NCBI GenBank assembly: GCA_963777915.1
Contig: CAVZSH010000005.1
Location: 620,001-684,000, forward strand
Direction of reading: 5' to 3'
From: CAVUPF01 sp963777915
Lineage (GTDB): Bacteria; Actinomycetota; Thermoleophilia; Solirubrobacterales; 70-9
Length of the DNA stretch: 64,000 nucleotides
Position numbers and translations under genes: made by a program. This document shows positions 28,678 to 37,417 of this stretch, piece after piece. Position 1 is the stretch's first letter, and every line of letters starts with the position of its first letter. The notes beneath the pieces were generated by a model. That model was not told the origin of the DNA, made no database searches, and saw only the letters and a program-made list of their open reading frames with translations.

Positions 28678-29697
28678 ATGAGCGCTCAGTCGACAGCCAC
28701 GGAGCGAAGCCACCTGCGCCGGGCGTTGGACCTTGCCGAGCGCGGGCGAGGAAGGGTGAGCCCGAACCCGCTGGTCGGGGCGGTGCTGGTGCGCGATGAC
28801 GAGCTGATCGGCGAGGGTTGGCACGCCGAGTTGGGAGGCCTGCACGCCGAGCGGGCTGCGCTGGAGGACTGCCGTGCTCGCGGGGAGGATCCGGCCGGGG
28901 CCGCGATGTATGTGACGCTTGAGCCCTGTGCTCACCGGGGCCGCCAGCCGCCCTGCACGGAGGCGATCCTGGCGGCGGCGGTTGGGCGGGTCGTGATCGG
29001 CTCCGATGATCCGAGCGAGAAGGCCGCCGGTCGGGGGCCGGGGATCCTTCGCGATGGCGGGGTCGAAGTGGAGTTCGCCGCCGGCGAGGAGGCCGCTGCC
29101 GCTCGGCTGCTCAATCAGCCCTTCCGCAAGCATGCCCGGACCGGCTTGCCGTTGGTCACCCTGAAGATGGCGATCTCACTCGACGGCCGCACCTCGACCG
29201 CCCCTGGCGTTTCGCCCTGGATCTCCGGTGAGCAGAGCCGCGCCTTGGTCCACCGCTGGCGGGCTGAATCTGACGCGATAGCTGTCGGCATCGGCACGGT
29301 CTTGGCCGATGACCCGTTGCTCACTGCCCGCGATCCGAGCACGACACGCCAGCCGACGCGCGTCATCTTTGACTCCCAGGCCCGCCTCCCGCTCGACTCC
29401 CAGCTCCTCCGCACCCTTGACCAATCCCAGGTGATCGCTGTGAGTGCCCCCGGAGCTGATCCCGCCCGGGTCGGCGCCCTGCGCGAGGCAGGGGTCGAGG
29501 TCGTCCTCGTCGTGGGCATCGGCCCGGCTCTCGCCGAGCTCGGCCGCCGCAACATCACCAGCCTCCTGCTCGAGGGCGGTGGGACTCTCGCCGCCGCCTT
29601 CGCCGATGCCGATCAGATCGATGAGGCGCGAACCTTCATCGCCCCGATCCTCCTAGGCGGCTCCAGGCGGCTGTCGGCTCTGGACGGATCCCGATGA
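28678..29697 (+). CDS. ribD: bifunctional riboflavin deaminase/reductase, C terminus disrupted
   Basis: The N-terminal deaminase domain has the zinc site HAERAAL and EPCAHRGRQPPCTEA. The reductase domain follows (TLKMAISLDGRTS, LLLEGGGTLAAAF). It makes the pyrimidine intermediate of riboflavin synthesis. The protein stops early after LLGGSRRLSALDGSR. A typical RibD ending (DPDDTLVAARFREW) follows in another frame and stops at 29731, exactly at the ribE ATG. The gene thus seems to carry a small deletion and frameshift near 29660-29684. The TTG at 28654 is an alternative start. Confidence 0.9.
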   Translation: MSAQSTATERSHLRRALDLAERGRGRVSPNPLVGAVLVRDDELIGEGWHAELGGLHAERAALEDCRARGEDPAGAAMYVTLEPCAHRGRQPPCTEAILAAAVGRVVIGSDDPSEKAAGRGPGILRDGGVEVEFAAGEEAAAARLLNQPFRKHARTGLPLVTLKMAISLDGRTSTAPGVSPWISGEQSRALVHRWRAESDAIAVGIGTVLADDPLLTARDPSTTRQPTRVIFDSQARLPLDSQLLRTLDQSQVIAVSAPGADPARVGALREAGVEVVLVVGIGPALAELGRRNITSLLLEGGGTLAAAFADADQIDEARTFIAPILLGGSRRLSALDGSR

Positions 29698-29731
29698 CAC
29701 CCTGGTCGCGGCTCGCTTCAGGGAGTGGTGA

Positions 29732-30337
29732 ATGTTCACCGGCCTGGTCCAGGACGTGGGCAGGGTGGAGGCGGTCAAAGCCGGCGCGGATGGCGCACGG
29801 CTGCGGATTAGGACGAGCTTGGGGAGCCAGGTCGGACCGGGCGACTCGGTCGCCGTGAGCGGCGTCTGCCTGACCGCGACGGCTGCCGATCGGGGAGGCT
29901 TTGAGGCCGAGGCGATGAACCAGACCCTGGCGGTGAGCTCACTGGGCGGGATCGAGGCTGGCAGCAGGGTCAACCTGGAGCTCGCGATGCGTGCCTCAGA
30001 TCGACTGGGCGGCCACATCCTCCAGGGCCATGTCGACGGCATCGGGGAGGTAGTCTCCGTGGCTCAGGACGGCTTTGCCCGCCGCCTCCGTGTCGCGCTT
30101 GGGGCCGAGCTGTCTCGCTATGTGGTCGAGAAGGGCTCGATCGCCCTAGACGGGGTCAGCCTCACGGTCGCCGCGCTTGCCGAGGGCTGGGCCGAGGTCT
30201 CCCTGGTTCCCGAGACCCTGGAGCGGACCAACCTAGGGGAGGCCGTCCCGGGCGACGGGCTGAACGTCGAGTGCGACATCGTGGCGAAGTACGTGGAGCG
30301 GCTGGTGTCACCATTCGCTGGAAAGGAGCGAGCGTGA
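29732..30337 (+). CDS. ribE: riboflavin synthase alpha subunit
   Basis: A 201-residue enzyme made of two similar lumazine-binding domains (MFTGLVQDVG at residue 1 and the second near residue 98), each with the GHVDGIG-type element. It dismutates two dimethylribityllumazines to riboflavin. A GGAG lies about 7 bases before the ATG. The stop overlaps the GTG of ribBA. Confidence 0.95.
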   Translation: MFTGLVQDVGRVEAVKAGADGARLRIRTSLGSQVGPGDSVAVSGVCLTATAADRGGFEAEAMNQTLAVSSLGGIEAGSRVNLELAMRASDRLGGHILQGHVDGIGEVVSVAQDGFARRLRVALGAELSRYVVEKGSIALDGVSLTVAALAEGWAEVSLVPETLERTNLGEAVPGDGLNVECDIVAKYVERLVSPFAGKERA

Positions 30338-31665
30338 GCCATATGACGGAGAGCGAGAAGGCGGAGGGAGCGAGCACCAGGATCGAAGAGAGCCCGTTCT
30401 CGACGATCGAAGAAGCGCTCGAGGAGATTCGTCGCGGGCGGATGGTGGTCGTCTGTGACGACGAGACCCGTGAGAACGAGGGCGACCTGACGATGGCAGC
30501 GCAGTTCGCGACCCCCGAGGCGATCAACTTCATGGCAAAAGAGGGCCGAGGGCTGATCTGCCTCTCGCTGACCTCCGAACGTTGCGAGGCGCTTGCCCTG
30601 AACCTGATGGCAGCAAAGAACGAAGCGCCGCTGCAGACCGCCTTCACAGTCGCGGTCGAGGCCAGGCACGGCGTCACGACCGGGATCTCCGCCCACGACC
30701 GTGCCCACACGATCCAGGTCGCGATCGACCCCCGCTCGACCCCGCACGACCTGGTCCAGCCCGGCCACGTCTTTCCGCTCAAGGCCAAAGACGGAGGCGT
30801 GCTTGAGCGCGCCGGGCAGACCGAGGCCTCGGTGGACCTGGCCCGACTCGCCGGCCTCACCCCCGCCGGCGTTATCTGCGAGATCATGAACGACGACGGC
30901 ACGATGGCTCGCATCCCCGACCTCGTCCCCTACTGCGAGCGCCACAACCTGAAGATGGTCACGGTTGCCGAGCTGATCGCCTATCGCCGCCGCACCGAGA
31001 AGCTCGTGGAGCGGGTCGTCGCGACCGCCTTGCCAACCGAGTTCGGTGACTTCACCGCGGTCGGCTACCGCTCGCTGGTCGACGACAAACACCACGTGGC
31101 TATGGTCAAGGGTGAGGTCGAGGGCGCCGAGGACGTGCTGGTCCGCGTCCACAGCGAGTGTCTCACCGGCGACGTCTTTCACAGCATGCGCTGCGACTGC
31201 GGAGAGCAGCTGGCGGCGGCGCTGAGGATGATCGAGCGCGAGGGGCGCGGTGTCCTGCTCTACCTCTCCCAGGAGGGGCGGGGGATCGGCCTGCTCAACA
31301 AGCTGCGGGCTTACAAACTTCAAGAGGAGGGCGCCGACACGGTCGAGGCCAACCTGAAACTGGGACTGCCGGCCGATCTGCGCGACTACGGGATCGGCGC
31401 CCAGATCCTCGGCGACCTGGGCCTGACCAGCATCCGCATCCTCACCAACAACCCGAAAAAGATCATCGGTCTGGAGGGCTACGGGCTCTCGGTCACCGAG
31501 CAGGTGCCGATCGAGGCTGCTCCCAACGCCCACAACGAGGACTACCTGCGGGCCAAGCGGGACAAGCTCGGTCACTCGTTGCACCACCAGGGCCTCGCCC
31601 TCGACGAGGAGATGATCCACGACGAGGGCCAGCGAGACGCCGGAGACGACAGCATCGATGGCTGA
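30334..31665 (+). CDS. ribBA: DHBP synthase / GTP cyclohydrolase II
   Basis: A 443-residue bifunctional enzyme. The first half has the DHBP synthase motif CDDETRENEGDL and DRAHTIQVAID. The second half is GTP cyclohydrolase II with the zinc site ECLTGDVFHSMRCDCG and GRGIGLLNKLRAY. Together they supply both precursors of riboflavin. The GTG start has a clear AAAGGAG at 30322-30328, five bases upstream, and overlaps the ribE stop as GTGA. Confidence 0.95.
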   Translation: MSHMTESEKAEGASTRIEESPFSTIEEALEEIRRGRMVVVCDDETRENEGDLTMAAQFATPEAINFMAKEGRGLICLSLTSERCEALALNLMAAKNEAPLQTAFTVAVEARHGVTTGISAHDRAHTIQVAIDPRSTPHDLVQPGHVFPLKAKDGGVLERAGQTEASVDLARLAGLTPAGVICEIMNDDGTMARIPDLVPYCERHNLKMVTVAELIAYRRRTEKLVERVVATALPTEFGDFTAVGYRSLVDDKHHVAMVKGEVEGAEDVLVRVHSECLTGDVFHSMRCDCGEQLAAALRMIEREGRGVLLYLSQEGRGIGLLNKLRAYKLQEEGADTVEANLKLGLPADLRDYGIGAQILGDLGLTSIRILTNNPKKIIGLEGYGLSVTEQVPIEAAPNAHNEDYLRAKRDKLGHSLHHQGLALDEEMIHDEGQRDAGDDSIDG

Positions 31666-32149
31666 GTCGACCGCCTTCCTCGAGCAGTTCAGCGAGGAGG
31701 AGCGCAGCGCCCTGGCGCCGCTGCGGTTCGCCGTTTGCGTCGGTCGCTTCTATGAGGACCTGGCAGAGCGGTTGTTGAGCGGCGCCGAGGAAGGATTCGA
31801 GCTGGCGGGGGTGCGCGCGTCCTCGGTCAGCCGGGCCTCGGTTCCCGGCGCATATGAGCTCCCCTATGCCGCGAAGCTCCACGCCGGGAGCGGCCGCTTT
31901 GCCGGAGTCGCCTGCCTCGGGGTCGTGATCCGCGGCGAGACCGACCACTACGAGTTCGTCTGCGCCGAGTCTGCTCGGGGCATCCAGGACGTGCAGCTTC
32001 AGACCGGGGTGCCCTGCGCCTTCGGCGTGATCACCTGCGACACGATGGAGCAGGCGCTCGCCCGGGCCGGCGGTGGCAAGCGTGACCAGGGCCGCAACGC
32101 CGCCCTTACCGTCGCCCGCATGGCGCTGCTCAAACGCCAGCTGAGCTGA
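31658..32149 (+). CDS. ribH: 6,7-dimethyl-8-ribityllumazine synthase
   Basis: A 163-residue lumazine synthase with VPGAYELPYAAKL, LGVVIRGETDHYEFVC and FGVITCDTMEQALARAG. It condenses the products of RibA/D and RibB and completes the riboflavin set. The start overlaps ribBA by eight bases. An N-terminal extension of about 20 residues replaces the usual short start. Confidence 0.94.
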   Translation: MAESTAFLEQFSEEERSALAPLRFAVCVGRFYEDLAERLLSGAEEGFELAGVRASSVSRASVPGAYELPYAAKLHAGSGRFAGVACLGVVIRGETDHYEFVCAESARGIQDVQLQTGVPCAFGVITCDTMEQALARAGGGKRDQGRNAALTVARMALLKRQLS

Positions 32150-32154
32150 CTGGA

Positions 32155-32160
32155 TACCAT
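32155..32160 (+). promoter_or_regulatory. -10 box for rpmB
   Basis: TACCAT with a 10-base gap to the ATG at 32171, so the leader would be only a few bases. Confidence 0.4.
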
Positions 32161-32170
32161 CCAGGTCGCG

Positions 32171-32362
32171 ATGGCCAAGGTATGTCACAGCTGCGGCAAG
32201 GGACCGGCGTTCGGCCAGTCCCGGAGCCACTCGATGGTCGCCACCAAGCGGCGCTTTGACCCGAACCTCCAGAAGGTGCGGATCCAGGAGGGCGGCCGCA
32301 CGCTGCGCGCCTATGTCTGCACCCGTTGCCTGAAGTCCGACAAGGTCACAAAGGCAGCCTAG
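32171..32362 (+). CDS. rpmB: 50S ribosomal protein L28
   Basis: A 63-residue L28 with CHSCGKGPAFGQSRSHS, TKRRFDPNLQKVRI and a C-terminal CTRCLKSDKV. It has two CxxC pairs, so it is probably the zinc-binding form. The neighbouring DAK2 and RecG genes match the common rpmB-fakA-recG order. Confidence 0.95.
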   Translation: MAKVCHSCGKGPAFGQSRSHSMVATKRRFDPNLQKVRIQEGGRTLRAYVCTRCLKSDKVTKAA

Positions 32363-32370
32363 CTCCAGCT

Positions 32371-32376
32371 TAGACT
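32371..32376 (+). promoter_or_regulatory. -10 box for the fakA-like gene
   Basis: TAGACT with an 11-base gap to the ATG at 32388. Confidence 0.4.
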
Positions 32377-32387
32377 CAGGCTCGTGT

Positions 32388-34019
32388 ATGCCTGATCCCA
32401 GCATCGCGCGATTTCGCCGTGTCGTCGGCTCCGCCTATGCCTCCCTGGAGGCCCGCCGCCACGAGGTCAACGACCTCAATGTCTTTCCGGTCGCCGACGG
32501 CGACACCGGCGACAACATGGCGATGACACTGCGCGCCGTGATGGAGGAGTTGGATCGGCTCGACGGGCTGGAGGTCGACGAGGTCGGCCGTACTCGGCTG
32601 GTCCAGGCGCTCGCGCGGGCGGCATTGATGGGGGCGCGCGGCAATTCGGGCGTCATCCTCAGCCAGATCGTCCGCGGCGCGGCGGAGGAGTTGGCCAGCC
32701 GGCCCGGCGAGCTGGTCGATCCGGTCCTCGTCGCCTCTGCTTTTGCCCGCGCCGCCGATGCCGCCTATGAATCGGTGCGCGAGCCGGCCGAGGGGACGAT
32801 GTTGACCGTCTTCCGCGAGATGGCCCACTCGATCGCCCGCCAGCTCGCCCACTTGGAGGCCGGCAAGCAGCGGCTTGACCGCGACGTCACCGAGGCCCAG
32901 CAGGACGCAATCCTTGCCGAGGTGCTGGAGCGGGCGATCTCCGACGGCGAGCGCGCTGTGGAGCGGACCCCCGAGCAGCTCGAAGTGCTGCGCGAGTCGG
33001 GCGTCGTAGACGCCGGCGGCTACGGCCTGGTGCTGATCCTCGCCGGAGTCGTCGCCGGCTTGCGCGGCGATGGCGCCGAGCTACCCAAGCTACCCCGCCA
33101 CGAGGCGCCCCGTCTCAGTCGCCCCCACCATGAGGACAGTCGCTTTCGCTACTGCACCAATTTCATCGTCGCCGGAGAGGGGCTCGCCGGGCGCGAGTTC
33201 GTGCCGAGGCTAGAGGGACTGGGCGACTCGATCTTGGTGGTCGGCGACGAGGTGACGCTCAAGGTCCACGTCCACACCGACGAGCCGGAGGCAGCCGTCG
33301 CCCTCTTCGAGGACGCCGGCAAAGTGACCAACCTCGACGTCGCCGACATGCGCGAGCAGATAGCCGAGCGCGAGGCGCGACTTGCCTTTGGACGGACCGG
33401 AGTCCTCGCGGTGGCCGCGGGCTCCGGGATGGAGCGGCTGTTCACCGAGCTTGGCGCCCACGTCGTGCCCTGCGGCGAGAGCCTCAATCCGTCAACCTAT
33501 GAGTTGCTGGCGGGGATCCACGAGGTCCCTGCCGAGGAGGTACTGGTGCTGCCCAGCTCCTCGAACGTGACGATGGCGGCCGAGCGCGCCTGCCAGCTGT
33601 CAGAGAAGCCGGCTCGAGTCGTTCCCGCCCACTCCCAGCAGGCGAGCCTGCTGGCCTTGGTCGAGCTCAATCCCGCCGATTCGGCCGCGGAGAACGCCGA
33701 GCGCCTGGCCGCCGCGCTTGCGGAGATCAGCACCGGGGGTGTCGCGCCCGCCGGCCGCGACGATGCGCAAGGCCGCTTTCGCCAGGGCGACGCGGTCGGC
33801 TTCGCCGCTGGCGAGATCGTCGCCTGGGGCGGGGCGGGTTCGACTCTGGCGAGGACGATCGGGCTCCTCGCTGAGGAAGCCGAGATCGTCACCGTGATTG
33901 CAGGCGAGGGGGCCCCGATTCCGCTGGCTGAGATCGATGCCCATGTCCCCGACGGGGTCGAGGTCGAGGCCCACGAGGGCGGCCAGCCGAGCTGGTGGTG
34001 GCTGCTCGCCGCCCAGTAG
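32388..34019 (+). CDS. fakA: DAK2-domain fatty acid kinase catalytic subunit-like (FakA/YloV)
   Basis: A 543-residue protein. The N-terminal DAK2 domain shows LNVFPVADGDTGDNM and RGNSGVILSQIVRG (ATP and magnesium binding) and SGVVDAGGYGL. A long C-terminal FakA-type region follows. In Firmicutes FakA phosphorylates fatty acids delivered by FakB proteins for phospholipid synthesis. That role is plausible here near plsX and acpP but not proven. The Asp23-like gene often found between rpmB and fakA is absent. Confidence 0.85.
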   Translation: MPDPSIARFRRVVGSAYASLEARRHEVNDLNVFPVADGDTGDNMAMTLRAVMEELDRLDGLEVDEVGRTRLVQALARAALMGARGNSGVILSQIVRGAAEELASRPGELVDPVLVASAFARAADAAYESVREPAEGTMLTVFREMAHSIARQLAHLEAGKQRLDRDVTEAQQDAILAEVLERAISDGERAVERTPEQLEVLRESGVVDAGGYGLVLILAGVVAGLRGDGAELPKLPRHEAPRLSRPHHEDSRFRYCTNFIVAGEGLAGREFVPRLEGLGDSILVVGDEVTLKVHVHTDEPEAAVALFEDAGKVTNLDVADMREQIAEREARLAFGRTGVLAVAAGSGMERLFTELGAHVVPCGESLNPSTYELLAGIHEVPAEEVLVLPSSSNVTMAAERACQLSEKPARVVPAHSQQASLLALVELNPADSAAENAERLAAALAEISTGGVAPAGRDDAQGRFRQGDAVGFAAGEIVAWGGAGSTLARTIGLLAEEAEIVTVIAGEGAPIPLAEIDAHVPDGVEVEAHEGGQPSWWWLLAAQ

Positions 34020-36247
34020 TGCGCTCCTTCGCCGCCGCCTCCGAGCTCGACAAGGCGCAGCTACGCGATGCCCCTGTCCACTGGCCGCGGCCGAGCGTCT
34101 TGGACGTGTCCCTTGAGGCCCTGGAGGGGGTCGGCCCGAGGCTAGCCGAGGCCGCCGCGCAGGCCGGTATCGAGACCGTGGGGGAGCTCCTGATGCGCGT
34201 CCCCCACGGCCACCGCGAGCGCCGGATCGAGCCGCTGGGCGAGCTTGAGCCCGGTCGAAAGGCGACGGTGAAGGTCGAAGTGCTCGGCGAGAAGCCGCGC
34301 CCGTTTCGCCGCCGCGGCTTGAGCGTCGTTTCGGTCAAGGTCGGCGATGACTCCGGATCGGTCAGGGCAACCTGGTTTAACCAGCCGTGGATCGCCGGGA
34401 AGCTTGCTAGGGGTACCTCCCTGCTGCTGACCGGCTCTCTGGAGAAGCGGGGGTTTCGAGTGGCGGAGTACGAGTCCTTGCCGCCTGACCCGCGGGTGCT
34501 GTCTGGGGGAGAGAAGGACACTGCGCGAGGCGGCGCTCTTAAGCCTCCCCCCACCGGCTCACCCGCGAGCCAGAGTGCGACAGCCCGGCTCCCCGATGGG
34601 ACCGGGTTGGTGCCCGTGCACCCGGCGACCGAGCGGCTCAGGCCGCAGCGGTTGCGCGATTGGGTGTGGCAGGCGTGTCGCTGGGTCGGCAACGCGATCG
34701 AGCCGCTGCCGGCCGAGCTGCGGGCGCGGCGGCGATTGGCTGGGGCTGCGGACGCGATCAAGGCTGTCCATTTTCCCGAGGGCGAGGTGGATATCGAGGC
34801 AGCCCGACAGCGCCTGGCCTTCGAAGAGCTGTTCCTCTACCAGGCGGTCCTGGCTGCACGTAAGCGGGCGCACCGGGTTGCGCGGCCGGCGCCAAAGCTG
34901 GGGAAGCCGGGGGAGATCGTGGGTAGGTGGGTCGCCTCGCTTCCGTTTGAGCTGACCGGCGAGCAGCTGCGGGCGTTTGAGGAGATCGATGCGGACCTCG
35001 GCGCCGGGGAGCCGATGCAGCGGCTGTTGATGGGGGAGGTCGGCTCGGGGAAGACGGTGGTGGCCTTGTACGCGATGCTGCGAGCGCTCGAGGCTGGGTT
35101 TCAAGCGGTGCTGATGGCGCCGACCGAGACGTTGGCCGAGCAGCACGCGGCGACCCTGGATCGGTTGTTGGCGCAGCAACCTCTGCCGTTTGGACTCTTG
35201 ACGGGGGCGACTCGGGCGGCGGGGCGCAGGGAGACGCTGGGACGCTTGGCCAGCGGGGAGTTGGGACTCGTGGTGGGCACACATGCGCTGATCGGGCACT
35301 CGGTCAAGTTCGCCCGGCTGGGGGTTTGCGTGGTCGATGAGCAGCATCGGTTTGGGGTGGAGCAGCGCAAGGCGTTGGACTTAAAGGGGGTGGGGGGGAT
35401 GGCGCCCCATGTCCTTCACATGACCGCCACTCCGATCCCGCGGACGCTCTCGCTGACCGCCTACGGCGACCTCGACACGACGGCGCTTCACGAGCTGCCG
35501 GCCGGACGCCAACCGGTCGAGACCTGGCTGGTTGATGGGGGCCGCCGTCATGCCGCCTATGCGTTCATACGAGAGCGCCTGCATGCCGGACGACAGGCTT
35601 ATGTGGTCTGCCCGCTGGTCGAGGAGTCCGAGAAATTGCAGGGCAAGGCGGCCGAGGCGGAGGCCGCGCGGCTTGCGGCGGGGGAGCTGGGCGGCTTTGA
35701 GATCGGCGTCCTGCATGGCCAGATGCCCTCGGCCCGCAAGGCCGAGGCGATGGAGGCGTTCGCCTCCGGCGCCACCGACGTCCTCGTCGCGACCACGGTA
35801 ATCGAGGTCGGGATCGACGTCCCCAACGCGACGGTGATGTTGATCGAGGGGGCGGAGCGCTACGGCGTCTCCCAGCTGCACCAACTGCGCGGCCGGGTTG
35901 GGCGGGGCGAGCACGCCTCCCACTGCCTGCTCTTCGCCGAGCCGGCAGGGGCGCCGGCTCGACGCCGGCTCGAGGCGGTGGCCCGCGAGCGCGACGGCTT
36001 CAAGCTCGCCGAGGTCGACCTCGGTCTGCGCGGCGAGGGGGAGGTCCTCGGCACCCGCCAGCACGGACTGCCGCGCTTTCTCGTCGCGAAGTTGCCCGAG
36101 GACACGCCGACCCTGATCGCCGCCCGCGACGACGTCCTCGCCCTTTTGCACCGCCACGGCTCCCTCGAGGACCCAGCACTCGGCCCGCTGATGGATGCCG
36201 CCCGCCGCCGCTTCGGCGCCGGGGCCAGCGACCCGATTCCCCTTTGA
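34019..36247 (+). CDS. recG: ATP-dependent DNA helicase RecG
   Basis: A 742-residue RecG with the N-terminal wedge/OB region (VRATWFNQPWIAGKL) and a helicase core: GEVGSGKTVVALYAM, VVDEQHRFGVEQRKAL, MTATPIPRTL and QLRGRVGRGEHASHC. It remodels stalled forks and Holliday junctions. The chosen GTG overlaps the last base of the previous stop (TAGTG). A GTG at 34107 is an alternative that would remove about 29 poorly conserved residues. Confidence 0.93.
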   Translation: MRSFAAASELDKAQLRDAPVHWPRPSVLDVSLEALEGVGPRLAEAAAQAGIETVGELLMRVPHGHRERRIEPLGELEPGRKATVKVEVLGEKPRPFRRRGLSVVSVKVGDDSGSVRATWFNQPWIAGKLARGTSLLLTGSLEKRGFRVAEYESLPPDPRVLSGGEKDTARGGALKPPPTGSPASQSATARLPDGTGLVPVHPATERLRPQRLRDWVWQACRWVGNAIEPLPAELRARRRLAGAADAIKAVHFPEGEVDIEAARQRLAFEELFLYQAVLAARKRAHRVARPAPKLGKPGEIVGRWVASLPFELTGEQLRAFEEIDADLGAGEPMQRLLMGEVGSGKTVVALYAMLRALEAGFQAVLMAPTETLAEQHAATLDRLLAQQPLPFGLLTGATRAAGRRETLGRLASGELGLVVGTHALIGHSVKFARLGVCVVDEQHRFGVEQRKALDLKGVGGMAPHVLHMTATPIPRTLSLTAYGDLDTTALHELPAGRQPVETWLVDGGRRHAAYAFIRERLHAGRQAYVVCPLVEESEKLQGKAAEAEAARLAAGELGGFEIGVLHGQMPSARKAEAMEAFASGATDVLVATTVIEVGIDVPNATVMLIEGAERYGVSQLHQLRGRVGRGEHASHCLLFAEPAGAPARRRLEAVARERDGFKLAEVDLGLRGEGEVLGTRQHGLPRFLVAKLPEDTPTLIAARDDVLALLHRHGSLEDPALGPLMDAARRRFGAGASDPIPL

Positions 36248-36277
36248 GATGATCGCCGGGCAAAGAAGGGGGATTCG

Positions 36278-36817
36278 ATGCGGGTGATCTCGGGAGAGTT
36301 CCGCGGCCAGCGCTTGGTTGCACCGCGCGGCTGGAAGGTCCGACCGACCTCCGATCGCGTTCGCGAGGCGATTTTCTCCGCGCTCGGTGAGATGCCACCC
36401 GCCGCCCGCGTCCTCGATCTCTACTGCGGGACCGGCGCACTGGGTATCGAGGCGCTGTCCCGTGGCGCCGGGAATGCGGTCTTGGTCGACCGCGACACCC
36501 GAGCCGCGCTCGGCAACGTCGAGCGCCTCGGCCTGCGCGACCGGGTCGAGCTGGTCAAGGCCGACGTCGGTCGCTGGCTGGAGCGGGAGCCCGGTCCCCC
36601 GGCGTTTGACCTGGTCTTCGTCGATGCCCCCTATAGACTCGCCGACCGCGTGAGACAGGAGCTCAACACCCATCTGCCGCAGCTTCTCCTCGGGGGCGGG
36701 CGGGCGGTGGTGGAGAGCGGCGCCGGCAGCCCGCTTCGCCTCGATTCCCTTGAGCGCCTGCGCCAGCGCCGCTACGGCGCCGCCGAGGTCTCCTTCTACG
36801 GAAGGGGAGGGGAGTGA
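36278..36817 (+). CDS. rsmD: 16S rRNA guanine-966 N2-methyltransferase
   Basis: A 179-residue RsmD with MRVISGEFRGQRL at the start, VRPTSDRVREAIFSAL and the SAM motif DLYCGTGALGIEALSRGA. The catalytic (D/N)PPY motif reads VDAPY here, with alanine for the first proline. A GGGGG stretch lies about 6 bases before the ATG. The stop overlaps coaD as GTGA; the rsmD-coaD pair is a conserved neighbourhood. Confidence 0.93.
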   Translation: MRVISGEFRGQRLVAPRGWKVRPTSDRVREAIFSALGEMPPAARVLDLYCGTGALGIEALSRGAGNAVLVDRDTRAALGNVERLGLRDRVELVKADVGRWLEREPGPPAFDLVFVDAPYRLADRVRQELNTHLPQLLLGGGRAVVESGAGSPLRLDSLERLRQRRYGAAEVSFYGRGGE

Positions 36818-37314
36818 GCAGGCGCAACGGCACCGTCGTCTGCCCGGGCAGCTATGACCCGGTCACCAACGGGCATGTCGACATCATCACCCGCACCGCC
36901 CAGGTCTTTGAGCGGGTCGTGGTCGGGGTCGTCAACAACCCGCTCCGCAAGGAGAAGACGCTGTTCACCGCTGAGGAGCGGGAGGCGTTCATTCGCACGG
37001 CGACGGCCGACCTCGCCAACGTCGACGTCAAGATCTTCTCCAACCTATTGGTCGAGTTCGCCCGCGAGAATGACGCCACCGCAATCGTCAAGGGCTTGCG
37101 GGCGATCTCCGACTTTGAGTACGAGTTTGAGATGGCGCAGCTCAATCGCAAGCTCGACCCCGGCATCGAGAGCGTCTACGTGATCGCCTCGCCCCATTAC
37201 AGCTTCCTCTCCTCGACCGGGGTCAAGGAAATGGCGACCTTCAGCGGCGATGTCTCCGACCTCGTCCCGGCGCCGGTCGCGGTCGCGCTGGCGCAGCGGC
37301 TGAGCGACAGGTAG
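36814..37314 (+). CDS. coaD: pantetheine-phosphate adenylyltransferase
   Basis: A 166-residue nucleotidyltransferase making dephospho-CoA. It shows CPGSYDPVTNGHVDII (TxGH-type ATP site), RKEKTLFTAEER and IASPHYSFLSSTGVKEMA, all at usual positions. The start is GTG inside the rsmD stop. Confidence 0.96.
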   Translation: MSRRNGTVVCPGSYDPVTNGHVDIITRTAQVFERVVVGVVNNPLRKEKTLFTAEEREAFIRTATADLANVDVKIFSNLLVEFARENDATAIVKGLRAISDFEYEFEMAQLNRKLDPGIESVYVIASPHYSFLSSTGVKEMATFSGDVSDLVPAPVAVALAQRLSDR

Positions 37315-37353
37315 GCTTGCGGTTCGGAGGGGCTGTGGGCGAGAGTTTGCAAA

Positions 37354-37374
37354 AAGCCGAGGAAATAACGGCTT
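37354..37374 (+). terminator. weak hairpin after coaD
   Basis: Perfect six-base arms AAGCCG and CGGCTT around a nine-base A-rich loop. It lies between coaD and the next -10 box, but no T-run follows, so termination is only possible. Confidence 0.3.
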
Positions 37375-37399
37375 CTTCACCAAAGATGCCGTCGACACG

Positions 37400-37405
37400 T
37401 AGGCT
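37400..37405 (+). promoter_or_regulatory. -10 box for the SepIVA-like gene
   Basis: TAGGCT with a 12-base gap to the ATG at 37418. Confidence 0.4.
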
Positions 37406-37417
37406 TACGACCTGCTG

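Noticed and set aside
30118..31620. 500-residue open frame on the minus strand
   Set aside because: Antisense to ribE and ribBA, with no domain-like sequence.
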